The notes: a model not told the origin generated them from the letters alone. 64,000 bases of DNA from Brevundimonas bullata (GCF_003350205.1 NZ_QLLC01000014.1:33739-97738); one strand, 5' to 3'; counted from the stretch's first letter, positions 31,474 through 41,809 are shown. A program made the numbers and translations.

Positions 31474-32471
31474 CGATAGGGGTCCGACTGCGACAGGAAG
31501 CCCTGAACATAGCGACGCACGCCTTCTTCCAGCGGCGTCGACTGGCCGTTGAAGCCGACCGCGCGGATGCGGTCCATGCTGGCCTCAGTGAAGTACTGAT
31601 ACCGATCGCGGATCGCCTCGGGCATGTCCACATAGGCGATGGAGGCTTCCTTGCCTGCCGCCGCGAAGGTGGCGCGCGCCAGGTCGGCGAAGGACCGCGC
31701 CTGGCCCGATCCGGCGTTGAACACACCCGACACGTCCGGCGTCTGCAGCAGCCAGTCGATGATGTTCACCACGTCATCGACATAGACGAAGTCGCGCAGC
31801 TGCCCCCCGTCGGGATAGTTGGGGTTGTGCGACTTAAACAGGCTGACCGTCTCGCCCGCCTGAATCTTGGGCCAGATCTGGGCCACGACCGACTTCATGC
31901 CACCCTTGTGGCCCTCGTTCGGCCCATAGACGTTGAAGAACTTCAGCCCCGCCCACTGACGCGGCGCCTGTCCGCGATCCGCCTGACGCACGGCGTACTG
32001 ATCGAACAGGTATTTCGAATAACCATAGGCATTTAGCGGACGAAGCGCATTCAGGCTCTCAGGATCATCGCGGTCCTCAAATCCGGTCTCGCCATCGCCA
32101 TAGGTCGCCGCCGACGAGGCGTAGATCATCCGCACGTCGCGAAGCGCACACCAGTCCCAGATGTCACGCGACAGGCTGAAATTGGTGCGCAGGATCAGGT
32201 CCGCGTCCGGCTCCGTCGTCGAGGAGATGGCGCCCATATGCACCACGGCCTCGATGCGCTCGGCGTGGCGTTCCAGTTGCTCGAACAGCTCTTCCGGCGC
32301 CCACAGGTCGGCGATCGGGTGCTTGGCGATATTCTTCCACTTGGCGAGGTCGGCCGTTTCCAGTCGGTCGCAGACGACCACGTCGCAGGCGCCCGCTTCG
32401 CACAGGCGCGCCACGATGTTGGAGCCGATGAAGCCCGCGCCTCCGGTCACAACGATCATACGCGGGATCAT
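31470..32471 (-). CDS. hldD: ADP-L-glycero-D-manno-heptose 6-epimerase
   Basis: Rossmann-fold SDR epimerase of 333 residues performing the last step in making ADP-heptose for the LPS inner core. The NADP motif GGAGFIGSNIV is near the start, the catalytic YxxxK is in AYGYSKYLFDQ, and KFFNVYGPNEGHKGGMKSV is a HldD signature. ATG 32471 overlaps the hldE stop; a second ATG four codons in (32459) is an alternative. It is in an operon with hldE and kdsA. Confidence 0.95.
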   Translation of the reverse strand: MIPRMIVVTGGAGFIGSNIVARLCEAGACDVVVCDRLETADLAKWKNIAKHPIADLWAPEELFEQLERHAERIEAVVHMGAISSTTEPDADLILRTNFSLSRDIWDWCALRDVRMIYASSAATYGDGETGFEDRDDPESLNALRPLNAYGYSKYLFDQYAVRQADRGQAPRQWAGLKFFNVYGPNEGHKGGMKSVVAQIWPKIQAGETVSLFKSHNPNYPDGGQLRDFVYVDDVVNIIDWLLQTPDVSGVFNAGSGQARSFADLARATFAAAGKEASIAYVDMPEAIRDRYQYFTEASMDRIRAVGFNGQSTPLEEGVRRYVQGFLSQSDPYR

Positions 32472-33928
32472 TGGGCGTCTCCGGTCATCTTCTCAATCGT
32501 CCTGGTCGTGGAATAGCCGTCGGCGAAATCAGCCAGGCGAACCACGCCGCCCCAGCTCTCGACCTCGGTCGCGCCGACCACCTTGTCCTTGGTATAGTCC
32601 GCACCCTTGATCAGGACGTCGGGCCGCAGCCGCTCGATCAGGGCCATCGGCGTAGGATCGTCAAAGGCCGTCACCCGATCCACGCTGGCCAGACCGCCGA
32701 TCACGGCCGCGCGGCTGTCCAGATCATTGACCGGCCGCCCCTCGCCCTTCAGACGGCGCACGGAAGCGTCGGTGTTCAACGCCACCACAAGCCGGTCGCA
32801 CCAGCCGCGCGCCTGGGCCAGATAGGCCACGTGGCCGCGGTGCAGGATGTCGAAACAACCGTTGGTGAAGCCGACCTTCAGGCCCTGACGCTTCCACGCC
32901 TCGACCTGATCCGACAGTTCGTCCAGCGGCGTGACCTTGGCCTGGGCCAGGGCCGCGTGCTGGCTCATCTCGGCCTCGATCAGTTCGGCGGGCGTGACGA
33001 CCGCCGTACCGCTCTTGCCCACCACCACGCCCGAGGCCAGGATGGCGAACTGCACCGCCGTGTCCAGCGACGCGCCTGCGCCCAGCGCCAGACCCAAGGC
33101 CGCCAGCGAGGTGTCGCCGGCGCCGGATACGTCATAGACCTCGCGCGCGCGACCAGGGAAATGCACCACGCCGCCGTCGCGACGGGCCAGGGTCATGCCC
33201 TTGCCCGCCCGCGTGACGACGACCGCCTTGGCCGTGGTCGCCGCCAGCAAGGCCGCCAGCGCCACTTCCACCTCTGCGTCCGTCTCGACCGGCAGGCCGG
33301 TCGCCCCGGCCAGCTCACTGGCGTTGGGCTTGATCAGATCGACCGCGCCATAACGGGCGAAGTCGCGCCCCTTGGGGTCCACGATCACCGGCGCGCCGTA
33401 TTCCCGACCGGCCCACAGCGCCGCCGCGATCAGGGCGTCGTCCACCACGCCCTTGGCGTAGTCAGACAGCAGGATGGCCTTGGCGTCCTTGAACACCGCC
33501 TTCTCGCCATAGCCGCCGGCTGCGGGCTGCTCGTCGTCCAGCCGCAGCAGTTGCTGACCGGCTGCGACAAAGCGCGTCTTGACGATGGTGGCCGCGCCCT
33601 CGGGGCGGACCAGGGCGTCCTCGACCCGGTCCTCGACGGCGATGAGATCGGACAGCTCGGCGCCCGCCGCATCCTGACCGACGACAGCGCCCAGTCGGGC
33701 CTGCCCGCCCAGAGCCGCGACGTTGCGGGCCACATTGCCCACGCCGCCGGGCATGGCCACGGTGCGGCGCGCGCGCAGGACAGGGATCGGCGCCTCGGGC
33801 GAGATGCGGCTGACCTCGCCATAGACATAGCGGTCCAGCATCAGGTCGCCCACGCAGGCGACCTTCAGCTCATGCACCTGCGCCAGCAGACCTTGCAGCG
33901 CGCCCAAATCCAGTGATCGTTCAGCCAT
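32468..33928 (-). CDS. hldE: Bifunctional heptose-7-phosphate kinase / heptose-1-phosphate adenylyltransferase
   Basis: A 486-residue two-domain enzyme. Residues about 1-330 are a ribokinase-type sugar kinase (AMPGGVGNVARNVAALGG, and the anion-hole DVSGAGDTSLAALG). The C-terminal 150 residues are a nucleotidyltransferase with FTNGCFDILHRGHVAYL (HxGH). Together these phosphorylate and adenylate D-glycero-D-manno-heptose for LPS core assembly; HldD then epimerises the product. GmhA and GmhB are not in this window. It begins 18 bases after kdsA. Confidence 0.96.
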   Translation of the reverse strand: MAERSLDLGALQGLLAQVHELKVACVGDLMLDRYVYGEVSRISPEAPIPVLRARRTVAMPGGVGNVARNVAALGGQARLGAVVGQDAAGAELSDLIAVEDRVEDALVRPEGAATIVKTRFVAAGQQLLRLDDEQPAAGGYGEKAVFKDAKAILLSDYAKGVVDDALIAAALWAGREYGAPVIVDPKGRDFARYGAVDLIKPNASELAGATGLPVETDAEVEVALAALLAATTAKAVVVTRAGKGMTLARRDGGVVHFPGRAREVYDVSGAGDTSLAALGLALGAGASLDTAVQFAILASGVVVGKSGTAVVTPAELIEAEMSQHAALAQAKVTPLDELSDQVEAWKRQGLKVGFTNGCFDILHRGHVAYLAQARGWCDRLVVALNTDASVRRLKGEGRPVNDLDSRAAVIGGLASVDRVTAFDDPTPMALIERLRPDVLIKGADYTKDKVVGATEVESWGGVVRLADFADGYSTTRTIEKMTGDAQ

Positions 33929-33946
33929 GACGCCGAACTACCGGAT

Positions 33947-34825
33947 TCACGCCCGGTTCGCCATCGGCGCCTTGGCGCCGACCTTGATGGCCAGGTCGTC
34001 GAAAGCGATCAGTTCAGCGGCCAGGGCCTCGAACTGGTCCAACGGCACCATGTTGGGGCCGTCCGACGGGGCGTTGTCGGGGTCCTCGTGCGTCTCCAGG
34101 AAGACGGCGTCCACGCCCACGGCCACGGCGGCGCGCGCCAGAATCGGCACGAACTCGCGCTGACCGCCCGAGGACGTGCCCTGCCCGCCCGGCTGCTGCA
34201 CGCTGTGCGTCGCGTCGAAGACGACGGGACAGCCGATCTCGCGCATGATCGGCAGCGACCGCATGTCGCTGACCAAGGTATTGTAGCCGAAGCTGGCGCC
34301 GCGCTCGCAGGCCATGACGTTGGGGTTGCCCGCGCCGACCACCTTGGCGATGACGTTCTTCATGTCCCAGGGGGCCAGGAACTGCCCCTTCTTGATGTTG
34401 ATCGCCTTGCCGGTGGCGGCGGCGGCCAGCAGCAGGTCGGTCTGGCGCGACAGGAAGGCCGGGATCTGCAGCACGTCCACGGCCTCGGCCACGCCTTCGC
34501 ACTGAGCCTCGGAGTGAACGTCGGTCAGGGTCGGCAGGCCGGTGACTTCGCGGATTTCAGCAAAGATCGGCAGGGCGTCCTTCAGGCCAATGCCGCGCGC
34601 GGCGGTGGCGCTCGTGCGGTTGGCCTTGTCGAAACTGGTTTTGTAGATGATGCCGACGTCCAGACGGTCGCCGATCTCCTTCAACCGATGCGCCGTCTCC
34701 AGCGCGTGCTGGCGGCTTTCCATCTGGCAGGGGCCGGCGATGAAGACGATGCGGCGACCGCCGCCGATCACGACGGGCTTCTTCAGGCCAGCGGACAGTT
34801 CGATGACGGCGTTGGGACGGTTCAC
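33947..34825 (-). CDS. kdsA: KDO-8-phosphate synthase
   Basis: Condenses phosphoenolpyruvate with arabinose-5-phosphate to start KDO synthesis for LPS. It has 292 residues if the GTG at 34825 is the start; the upstream reading lacks family similarity. The segment [12 protein letters not shown] has cysteine where metal-dependent KdsA enzymes bind their metal (asparagine in the E. coli type), so this should be a metallo-Kds[27 protein letters not shown] and [12 protein letters not shown] are also conserved. It leads the LPS operon and is divergent from a sulfurtransferase gene. Confidence 0.94.
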   Translation of the reverse strand: MNRPNAVIELSAGLKKPVVIGGGRRIVFIAGPCQMESRQHALETAHRLKEIGDRLDVGIIYKTSFDKANRTSATAARGIGLKDALPIFAEIREVTGLPTLTDVHSEAQCEGVAEAVDVLQIPAFLSRQTDLLLAAAATGKAINIKKGQFLAPWDMKNVIAKVVGAGNPNVMACERGASFGYNTLVSDMRSLPIMREIGCPVVFDATHSVQQPGGQGTSSGGQREFVPILARAAVAVGVDAVFLETHEDPDNAPSDGPNMVPLDQFEALAAELIAFDDLAIKVGAKAPMANRA

Positions 34826-34975
34826 GGCGGCGCTTTCGGCTGTTTGAATCGATAAAGTCGCGGTTTGTGGCGCAACTTTGCGTCCGACAGGTGGCGTCGA
34901 ACCCTCAGCTTCGCAACCTACAGGGCGACTCAGCGCCTGACCACACCGCTGGGCAGCCTGTGTTATCGTGCCGCC

Positions 34976-35818
34976 ATGCACACGCCTTCACACAGCCCTC
35001 TGATCTCGACCTCAGCCCTGGCGGATCGCCTCGGCGCGCCCGACTTGCGGATCATCGACGCCAGCTGGTGGTTGGATGGACGCGACGCCAGAGCAGACTT
35101 CGAGGCCGAGCGCCTGCCCGGCGCGGTCTTCTTCGACATCGAGGCCGTCTCCGACCACGCCAGCCCCTATCCGCACATGCTGCCGACGCCCCAGGCGTTT
35201 GCCGAGGCGATGGGCGAGATGGGGATCAGCGAGAGTGACGACATCGTGGTCTATGACGCCCAGGGCCTTTTCTCGGCCGCCCGCGTCTGGTGGACGCTGC
35301 GGACCATGGGCGCGCAGCGAGTCCGCGTGCTGGACGGCGGCCTGCCGAAATGGCGCGCCGAGGGGCGGCCTCTGGAACACGGTTCTGTCGCTCCCCGCAA
35401 GGCCTCGGCCTTTGACGCGGCCTTGAATGCCGAGAGCGTCGTCAATCTGGATCAGGTCCGTCAGGCATTGGGAGGCAAGGTTCAGGTCGTGGACGCGCGC
35501 GGGGCTCCGCGTTTCCGAGGTGAAGCCGCCGAACCCCGCCCAGGCGTCCGCGCCGGCCATATGCCCGGCGCGCTCAACCTGCCCTTCAGCCAGTTACTGA
35601 ACGCGGATGGGACACTGAAGCGCGGCACAGAACTCCAAGCCGCCTTCTGCGACGCCGGCGTCGATCTGGATCGTCCGGTCATCACCAGCTGCGGCTCTGG
35701 CGTGACCGCCGCCATCTTGACCCTGGGCCTGGCCGAACTGGGCCGCGCGTCACAGCTTTATGACGGCTCATGGGCCGAATGGGGGGCACGCGCCGACACC
35801 CCCATAGTGGTCGGCTAG
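34976..35818 (+). CDS. sseA: 3-mercaptopyruvate sulfurtransferase
   Basis: Two-domain rhodanese of 280 residues. The N-terminal rhodanese domain is structural, with [11 protein letters not shown]. The C-terminal one carries the catalytic loop [11 protein letters not shown] (Cys near 240), the CGSGVT version typical of mercaptopyruvate rather than thiosulfate enzymes. It transfers sulfur from mercaptopyruvate, a cysteine breakdown product, to thiols or cyanide. ATG 34976 begins the family N-terminus; longer upstream reading would cross the kdsA promoter. The gene ends five bases before the convergent DAACS gene. Confidence 0.92.
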   Translation: MHTPSHSPLISTSALADRLGAPDLRIIDASWWLDGRDARADFEAERLPGAVFFDIEAVSDHASPYPHMLPTPQAFAEAMGEMGISESDDIVVYDAQGLFSAARVWWTLRTMGAQRVRVLDGGLPKWRAEGRPLEHGSVAPRKASAFDAALNAESVVNLDQVRQALGGKVQVVDARGAPRFRGEAAEPRPGVRAGHMPGALNLPFSQLLNADGTLKRGTELQAAFCDAGVDLDRPVITSCGSGVTAAILTLGLAELGRASQLYDGSWAEWGARADTPIVVG

Positions 35819-35823
35819 AGCGT

Positions 35824-37128
35824 TTAGGCCGCAGCCGGAACCGTCGCGTCCGGGTCCTCTTCACCGCGCGACACCACGGTGGCGACGACCAGATCGCCGG
35901 TCACGTTCAGCGTGGTGCGGCACATATCCAGGAAGCGGTCGACGCCCAGGATCAGACCGATCCCTTCCGGCGGCACGCCCACCATGGCCAGGATCATGGC
36001 GATGACCGGCAGACTGCCCGCCGGCACGCCCGCGGTGCCGACCCCGCCCAGGATACAGACCAGCATGACGATGAACTGCTGACCCAGGCTCAGATCCACG
36101 CCGAAGAACTGCGCCAGGAACAACACCGTCACCCCTTCGAACAGGGCCGTGCCGTTCTGATTGGCCGTGGCTCCGACCGTCAGGACAAAGCGGGCGATCT
36201 TGCGCGGCAGGCCCAGGTTCTGCTCCGCCACGCGCAGCGACACCGGCAGGCTGGCGTTGGACGAGGCGGTCGAGAAGGAGACCACCATGGCCTCGCGGAT
36301 GTCGCGGAAGAACTTCAGCGGCGACATGCCGCCCATGGTGGCGATGCAGATCGGATAGACCACGAACATATGGATCGCCATGGCCCCCACGGCGACACCG
36401 ACGAAGGCCGCCAGCCTCACCAGCAGTTCCCACCCGAACAGAGCGGCCAGGTTGAACATCAGGCAGGCAATGGCGATGGGCGCCAGTCGGATGACCAGGT
36501 TGATCAGCTTCATCATCACCTCGAACAGACCTTCGATGGTCTGTTGCAGGCGGTCCGTCGCCGGGCTCTTGGTCATCACCAAGCCGATGCCGAACAGCAG
36601 GGCGAAGACCATGACCGGCAGGATTTCGTTCTGCGCCGCCGCCGTGAAGACGTTGGACGGCACCAGGTCGAGGAAGAAGTCCCCCGCCCGAACCGAGTCC
36701 GGCGCGCTGCTGACGATGGAGGCAGCGCCGCTGCGCCCCTGCTCCAGCAGTTGCTGAGCCAGCGCCGGGTCCACGCCGTCGCCGGGGCGGAAGACATTGA
36801 CCATAACCAGGCCGATGATGACGGCGATGGCTGAGATGAAGACCGTGAACAGCAGGCTCTTAGTCCCTGCCCGCCCCAAGGTCTTCAAATCTCCCATCTC
36901 GGCCACGCCGACCACCAGGGCCGAAAACAGCAGCGGCAGCACCAGCATGAACAGCAGCCGCAGGAAGATCTGCCCCGCCGGCCCCGTGATGTTCGACGTC
37001 AGCCACTGAACCCAGGGCGTATCGCCGCCGATGGTCAGATTGACCGCCAGACCGCCCGACAGTCCGACCAGAAAGCCGATAAACATCAGCACATGAAGTG
37101 GAAGGGCTTTTCTCGTCGTCGTGGTCAT
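35824..37128 (-). CDS. Dicarboxylate/amino-acid:cation symporter (DAACS)
   Basis: A 434-residue secondary transporter of the GltP/DctA type. About eight membrane helices and two re-entrant loops are seen, with the serine-rich hairpin [17 protein letters not shown], the second motif [19 protein letters not shown] and the substrate/cation region [19 protein letters not shown]. The sequence does not fix the substrate (glutamate, aspartate, C4-dicarboxylates or serine). Only 30 bases separate it from an upstream amino-acid-binding lipoprotein gene on the same strand, suggesting co-expression. Confidence 0.93.
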   Translation of the reverse strand: MTTTTRKALPLHVLMFIGFLVGLSGGLAVNLTIGGDTPWVQWLTSNITGPAGQIFLRLLFMLVLPLLFSALVVGVAEMGDLKTLGRAGTKSLLFTVFISAIAVIIGLVMVNVFRPGDGVDPALAQQLLEQGRSGAASIVSSAPDSVRAGDFFLDLVPSNVFTAAAQNEILPVMVFALLFGIGLVMTKSPATDRLQQTIEGLFEVMMKLINLVIRLAPIAIACLMFNLAALFGWELLVRLAAFVGVAVGAMAIHMFVVYPICIATMGGMSPLKFFRDIREAMVVSFSTASSNASLPVSLRVAEQNLGLPRKIARFVLTVGATANQNGTALFEGVTVLFLAQFFGVDLSLGQQFIVMLVCILGGVGTAGVPAGSLPVIAMILAMVGVPPEGIGLILGVDRFLDMCRTTLNVTGDLVVATVVSRGEEDPDATVPAAA

Positions 37129-37158
37129 GCGTCCCCCGTTCAGTCGGCCTTTTGAGCC

Positions 37159-38262
37159 CTATCGGATCGGCAGGGCGTAGATCAGGCCGCCGGGCCGCGC
37201 GCTCCATTGCGCGTTCAGCCCCCTGGCCAGATTCAGCGCCGATTGCTGGCCAAGGTTCCGCTCGAAAATCTCGCCATAGTTGCCGCCCGCCGCGATGGCG
37301 TCCCGTGCCCAGCTCCGCGGCAGGCCTATGGATGGCCCGAACTCTCCGTCCTCGCCCAGCAGGCGCCGGATGCGCGGTTCCTGACTGTCGCGCGCCAGGC
37401 CCGCCACATTGGACTTGGTCACGCCCAGCTCTTCGCCGAGGATCAGGGCGTTCAAGGTCCAGCGGATCACCGCCGTCCACTGGTCGTCGCCCTGGCGCAC
37501 GACCGGCCCCAAAGGCTCCTTGGAGATGACGTCCGGCAAGATGGCGTGCTGCTGCGGATTGGCCAGGGTCGTTCGCGCGGCCGCCAGGGCCGAGATGTCG
37601 GCGGTGAAGGCGTCGCATTCCTCGCGCGCATAGGCCTGGCGCGCCTCTTCCTCGGTCTTGACCATGACGGGACGGAACTCGATCCCGCGCGTACGGAAAT
37701 AATCCTCGACGTTCAGCTCGGTGGTCGAGCCGGTCTGGACGCAGATGCGCGCGCCGTTCAGTTCAGCTGCGCTGTTCAAGTTCAGGGCGCGACGCACCAG
37801 GAAGCCCTGACCGTCGTAATAGTTGATCCCGGCGAAGCTCAGTTCGCCGCCGGTGTCGCGGCTCATGGTCCAGGACGTATTGCGCCACAGGACGTCCACC
37901 CGCCCGTCGCGCAGAGCCTCGAACCTCAGTTCGGCGGTCAGCGGCACGAATCGCACGGCATCAGGATCGCCAAAGATCGCCGCCGCCGTCGCCCGACAGA
38001 AGTCGACGTCAAAGCCGCGCCAGGCGCCGCGATTATCCGTATAGGCGAACCCGACCAGTCCCTGATTGACGCCGCAGTTCAGGCGCCCGCGCTGCTTAAT
38101 CGCCGCCAGGGTGGGGCTGGCCCTATCGTCCGGCATCGCGGTCGTGGTCGGTCGTGAGGGGGTCGGCGCCTCTGCCTGATCGGTCTTCGCCTGCCGCTCG
38201 CAGGCGCCCGTCGCCAGCAGCAGCGCCAACGATATTCCCGTCACGACCTTCGACGTCCGCAT
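37159..38262 (-). CDS. Polar-amino-acid ABC-type substrate-binding lipoprotein (AapJ-like)
   Basis: A 367-residue extracytoplasmic solute-binding protein of the AapJ/BztA branch (SBP family 3). A lipobox (LLATGAC, Cys21) marks it as a lipoprotein. Binding-domain text includes LNCGVNQGLVGFAYTD, WRGFDVDFCRATAAAIFG, FEALRDGRVDVLWRNTSWT and CVQTGSTTELNV. Related proteins bind glutamate, glutamine or aspartate. No permease or ATPase genes are adjacent; instead it immediately precedes a DAACS symporter gene, an unusual pairing. It may use a distant ABC system or act as a binding or sensor protein for the symporter. Confidence 0.9.
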   Translation of the reverse strand: MRTSKVVTGISLALLLATGACERQAKTDQAEAPTPSRPTTTAMPDDRASPTLAAIKQRGRLNCGVNQGLVGFAYTDNRGAWRGFDVDFCRATAAAIFGDPDAVRFVPLTAELRFEALRDGRVDVLWRNTSWTMSRDTGGELSFAGINYYDGQGFLVRRALNLNSAAELNGARICVQTGSTTELNVEDYFRTRGIEFRPVMVKTEEEARQAYAREECDAFTADISALAAARTTLANPQQHAILPDVISKEPLGPVVRQGDDQWTAVIRWTLNALILGEELGVTKSNVAGLARDSQEPRIRRLLGEDGEFGPSIGLPRSWARDAIAAGGNYGEIFERNLGQQSALNLARGLNAQWSARPGGLIYALPIR

Positions 38263-38340
38263 TCCGGCACCCTCTCCAGCTTGCGCCCCCGCCTTCTTTA
38301 GAGCCCTCTAACGCCAGAACCGCAACCCGCCGGAGCCTTC

Positions 38341-39528
38341 ATGCCGCGCCTTTCCGACCGCACCCGCCTGATCGCCTCCGCCACGCGACGCGGCCAGGGC
38401 CGTCGGCCGGTCAATCCTCCGCTCGAGCGCGCCTCCACCATGCTCAGCGACGACCCAGCCTCCATGCAGGATTCGACGCCCGGGCCGGTCTATGGCCTGG
38501 ACGGGACGAGCGCCGCCCGCGAACTGCGCGCCGCCCTGGCCGATCTGGAGGGCGCCGGCGACGCCTTCCTGGTCCCATCGGGCCTCGCAGCCGTGACCGT
38601 TCCGCTGCTGACCCTGCTGCGCCCCGGCGACGAAGTCGTGACCAGCGACGCCGTCTACGGCCCCACGCGCCGCTTCCTGACCCGCCACCTGGCCGCGCGA
38701 GGCATCGCCACGCGGTTTCATCCTGCAGAAGCCACGACCTCGGAAATCCTATCGCTCTGCGGCGAACAGACCCGGCTGCTCCTGATCGAATCCCCATCCT
38801 CTCTGACGTTCGAGATGGTCGACGTTCCCGCCCTGGCCGCCGCCTGCAAGGCGCGCGGCGTGCTGACGGTGATGGACAACACCTGGGCGGCAGGCCTCGC
38901 CTTCCGCCCGCTCGAACATGGCGTCGACGTCAGCGTCCAGGCCGTGACCAAGTACGCCGCCGGCCATTCCGACCTGCTTATGGGCGCCATCGCGGTTCAG
39001 GACGCGGGGATCGCCCGCGCCATGCTGCACACGATCGAGGACATGGGCTGGCACGTCTCGCCCGACGACGCCTGGCTGGCGCTGCGGGGCCTGCGCACCT
39101 TGCCCCTGCGCTACAACGAGGCGCTGAAATCTGCGCTTCAGGTCGCCGAATGGCTGCAAGCCCGGCCTGAGATCGAGCGCGTCCTCTACCCGCCCCTGCC
39201 CGGCTCGGGCGGCCACGACCTGTGGCGGCGGGACTATTCCGGCGGCGCGGCCCTGATGGGCCTGGTCATGAAGGGCGGCGACAAGGCCTCGGCTCACGCC
39301 CTGATGAAGGCCCTCAGCCTGTTCGGCATGGGCTATTCCTGGGGCGGCTTCGAAAGCCTGATTACTCACGAAACGCCGCAACTGGCCCATCGCCAGCATA
39401 GGCCCGACCTGCCGGGTCAACTGCTGCGCCTGCACGTCGGCCTGGAAGACCCCGCCGATCTCATCGCAGATCTCGAAATCGGCCTTGAGGCCTGGCGCGT
39501 GGCGCAGACTACGACCGCCTCGTTCTAG
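38341..39528 (+). CDS. metC: Cystathionine beta-lyase
   Basis: PLP enzyme of 395 residues in the Cys/Met metabolism family. N-terminal NPPLERASTMLSDDPASMQD, the substrate/PLP region GTSAARELRAALADLEGA, and the PLP lysine in VQAVTKYAAGHSDLLMG (about K204) are present, with TWAAGLAFRPLEHG before it. It fits MetC of alphaproteobacteria better than gamma-synthases. It cleaves cystathionine to homocysteine, or cysteine to sulfide as a side reaction. The last four bases overlap the convergent tatC. Confidence 0.92.
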   Translation: MPRLSDRTRLIASATRRGQGRRPVNPPLERASTMLSDDPASMQDSTPGPVYGLDGTSAARELRAALADLEGAGDAFLVPSGLAAVTVPLLTLLRPGDEVVTSDAVYGPTRRFLTRHLAARGIATRFHPAEATTSEILSLCGEQTRLLLIESPSSLTFEMVDVPALAAACKARGVLTVMDNTWAAGLAFRPLEHGVDVSVQAVTKYAAGHSDLLMGAIAVQDAGIARAMLHTIEDMGWHVSPDDAWLALRGLRTLPLRYNEALKSALQVAEWLQARPEIERVLYPPLPGSGGHDLWRRDYSGGAALMGLVMKGGDKASAHALMKALSLFGMGYSWGGFESLITHETPQLAHRQHRPDLPGQLLRLHVGLEDPADLIADLEIGLEAWRVAQTTTASF

Positions 39529-40412
39529 ACGGTCGCCTCTTCAGCCGCGTCCGCCTTCTTGCGGCGCATTTCGATGATGCGGACGCACCAGATCGAGACC
39601 TCGTAGAGCAGCACCATGGGCACGGCGAGCATCAGCTGACTGATGGGGTCCGGCGGGGTGACGACAGCGGCCACCACCACCACGGCGACGATGGCGTAGC
39701 GACGGCCTTGGGCCATGACCTTGGAGCTGATCATGCCAGCCAGCCCCAACAGGGTCATGACGACCGGCAACTGGAAGCAAAGGCCAAAAGCCAGGATCAG
39801 AGCCGTCACCAGGTTCAGATAGTCCGACACCTTCGGCAGCAGTTCGGCCGAGACGCCCTGCCCGATGATCTGCTGGCTCAGCGAGAACCACATGACGAAG
39901 GGCAGCATGACGAAATAGACCAGGGCCGCGCCCAGCAGAAACAGCACCGGCGCCGCAATCAGGAAGGGCAGGAAGGCGCCCTTCTCGTTGCGATACAGGC
40001 CCGGCGCCACGAAGCGATACAGCTGCCAGGCCAGGACCGGGAAGGCGATGATGACCGCGCCCAGACCCGCCAGCTTCATCTTGGTGAACAGGAACTCCAG
40101 CGGCGCCGTATAGATCAGCTTGACGCTCTGATCATCGACAGCAGGCACCGGGATCAGGCGCGCTGTCCCCAGGATCAGGTCGAACGGCGAGACATGGCCG
40201 TGGGCCCCCACCGTCTGATGGAAGGCCGCCGACACCACATAGGGCTGAACCAGGAAGAGATAGAGCTTATCGGCGACGGCGAAGCAGCCGATGAAGGCCA
40301 CGATGAAGGCCACGACGCAGATCAGCAGCCGCCCTCGCAGCTCGATCAGGTGATCCATCAGGGGCGCGCGCGAGGCCTCGATCTCGGCCTCGTCCCGGTC
40401 GAACGACGTCAT
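39525..40412 (-). CDS. tatC: Sec-independent translocase TatC
   Basis: Core receptor of the twin-arginine translocase, 295 residues with six membrane helices. PLMDHLIELRGRLLI is the characteristic cytosolic start that contacts RR signal peptides, and the periplasmic and TM segments FVAPGLYRNEKGAFLPF and LCFQLPVVMTLLGLAGMI are typical. Its start overlaps the tatB stop. It may export the RR-type precursors encoded here, such as the sulfate-binding protein and the S9 peptidase. Confidence 0.96.
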   Translation of the reverse strand: MTSFDRDEAEIEASRAPLMDHLIELRGRLLICVVAFIVAFIGCFAVADKLYLFLVQPYVVSAAFHQTVGAHGHVSPFDLILGTARLIPVPAVDDQSVKLIYTAPLEFLFTKMKLAGLGAVIIAFPVLAWQLYRFVAPGLYRNEKGAFLPFLIAAPVLFLLGAALVYFVMLPFVMWFSLSQQIIGQGVSAELLPKVSDYLNLVTALILAFGLCFQLPVVMTLLGLAGMISSKVMAQGRRYAIVAVVVVAAVVTPPDPISQLMLAVPMVLLYEVSIWCVRIIEMRRKKADAAEEATV

Positions 40413-40990
40413 TGATCGACCTTCTTCTTGCGCACGACCCTGGGCTTGGCGGCCGCAGTCTCAGCCTTGGCGGGGCTGACCTTCGAGGCTGGCTTGGCGG
40501 CGCTCTTGGCCGGCGCACGAGCCGTCTTCGGCTTTGAAGCCGCCTTGGCCTTGGGCGCGGCGACGGGCTCAAGCACGGATTTAGGCACGGGTTCAGCCTC
40601 AGGCTGCACGGCGTCAGGCCATTCGTCCACGCCCGTGGCGACGGGGGCGGCGTCCGCCATGGCAGACGTCGCCAGAGCCGGGACGCCCAGCGGCGCCTCC
40701 AGATCCCTACGGATGTCCTTGAACGCCGCTTCGGCGTCAGCGCCGAGCGGGTGCATCCCCTGCCCCGTCCGCAGCGCCTCGACCTCCTTGCGCAGGTCGT
40801 CCAGCTCGGACTGGCGCGCCATTTCGTCGAAGCTGGCGCGGAATTCGTTGGCCATGCCGCGCGCCTTGGCGACGAACTGGCCAACCCTGCGCATCAGCAT
40901 CGGCAAATCCTTTGGCCCCACGACAAGCAGGGCCACCAGACCGATGACAAGGATTTCGAACCCGCCGATTCCGGGGCCAAGACCACCCAT
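40409..40990 (-). CDS. tatB: TatB
   Basis: A 193-residue single-span Tat subunit. The membrane helix FEILVIGLVALLVVGPKDLP at the N-terminus is followed by an amphipathic helix (MLMRRVGQFVAKARGMANEF) and a long Lys/Ala/Pro-rich cytoplasmic tail, as usual in alphaproteobacteria. The order tatA-tatB-tatC is conserved. The tail is low complexity, so its exact length is poorly constrained by homology. Confidence 0.95.
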   Translation of the reverse strand: MGGLGPGIGGFEILVIGLVALLVVGPKDLPMLMRRVGQFVAKARGMANEFRASFDEMARQSELDDLRKEVEALRTGQGMHPLGADAEAAFKDIRRDLEAPLGVPALATSAMADAAPVATGVDEWPDAVQPEAEPVPKSVLEPVAAPKAKAASKPKTARAPAKSAAKPASKVSPAKAETAAAKPRVVRKKKVDQ

Positions 40991-41016
40991 GATTCAGCGT
41001 CTCTCCGCGAACGCGA

Positions 41017-41235
41017 TCAGCGGTTCAGGTCTTCTTTTTCGGCCTCGGTGCGCGGCAGCGAGCTCACCCCGTCCTTCGGCCCCTTGGAATCCGTGTCGTC
41101 TTTCAGGCCATCCTTGAAGGCGCGAATGCCCTTGGCCGCGTCGCCCATGATGCCGGACAGCTTGCCGCGTCCGCCGAACAGGACCAGCACGACGACGACG
41201 ACGATGGCCCAATGCCAGATGCTCATGGAGCCCAT
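41017..41235 (-). CDS. tatA: TatA
   Basis: A 72-residue pore-forming Tat subunit. It starts [21 protein letters not shown], one membrane helix, then the hinge [12 protein letters not shown] and an amphipathic helix [12 protein letters not shown] with an acidic tail. It is first in the tatABC operon, 26 bases before tatB. A ribosome site GAGGT lies just before the ATG. The 111-base gap to the divergent rnhA must carry both promoters. Confidence 0.95.
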   Translation of the reverse strand: MGSMSIWHWAIVVVVVLVLFGGRGKLSGIMGDAAKGIRAFKDGLKDDTDSKGPKDGVSSLPRTEAEKEDLNR

Positions 41236-41346
41236 GGCGATACCTCCTCAAGGAACCGAAGAAACCCGGTCCCGTCCGACTGATTGTTGTGCGTCATATA
41301 GGCTGACTGATGGCGGCGCGCCAAGGGAGGCTGTAGGGACGCGGCC

Positions 41347-41799
41347 ATGAGTCTCGTTGATCACGTCATCATCCATACCGACGGCGCCTGCAAGGGCAAT
41401 CCCGGCCCTGGCGGCTGGGGCGCCATTCTGCAAACCGGCGGCGGTCACGAGAAGGAAATCTGGGGCGGCGAGCCCAACACCACTAACAACCGCATGGAGT
41501 TGATGGCCGCCATCGCCGCGCTGGAAGTGCTGAAACGCCCCTGCCGCGTCGACCTGCATACCGACAGTAAATACGTCATGCAGGGCATTACGGAGTGGAT
41601 CAGAGGCTGGAAGGCGCGCGGCTGGAAGACCGCCGACAAGAAGCCGGTCAAGAACGACGACCTCTGGCGGCGCCTGGACGAGGCCCGCAGCCGCCACGAG
41701 GTCAAGTGGCACTGGGTCAAGGGTCACGCCGGCCACGTCCTGAACGAACGCGCCGACACCCTGGCGAATCGCGGCGTGGACGAGATGAGACGCCGCTAG
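41347..41799 (+). CDS. rnhA: Ribonuclease HI
   Basis: A 150-residue nuclease that cuts RNA in RNA-DNA hybrids. The four metal-binding acids appear in order: D in [19 protein letters not shown] in [14 protein letters not shown] in [12 protein letters not shown] and D in [12 protein letters not shown]. The basic substrate-handle region [17 protein letters not shown] is retained. It is monocistronic and ends ten bases before the convergent nfeD gene. Confidence 0.96.
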   Translation: MSLVDHVIIHTDGACKGNPGPGGWGAILQTGGGHEKEIWGGEPNTTNNRMELMAAIAALEVLKRPCRVDLHTDSKYVMQGITEWIRGWKARGWKTADKKPVKNDDLWRRLDEARSRHEVKWHWVKGHAGHVLNERADTLANRGVDEMRRR

Positions 41800-41809
41800 G
41801 CCGGAGGGC

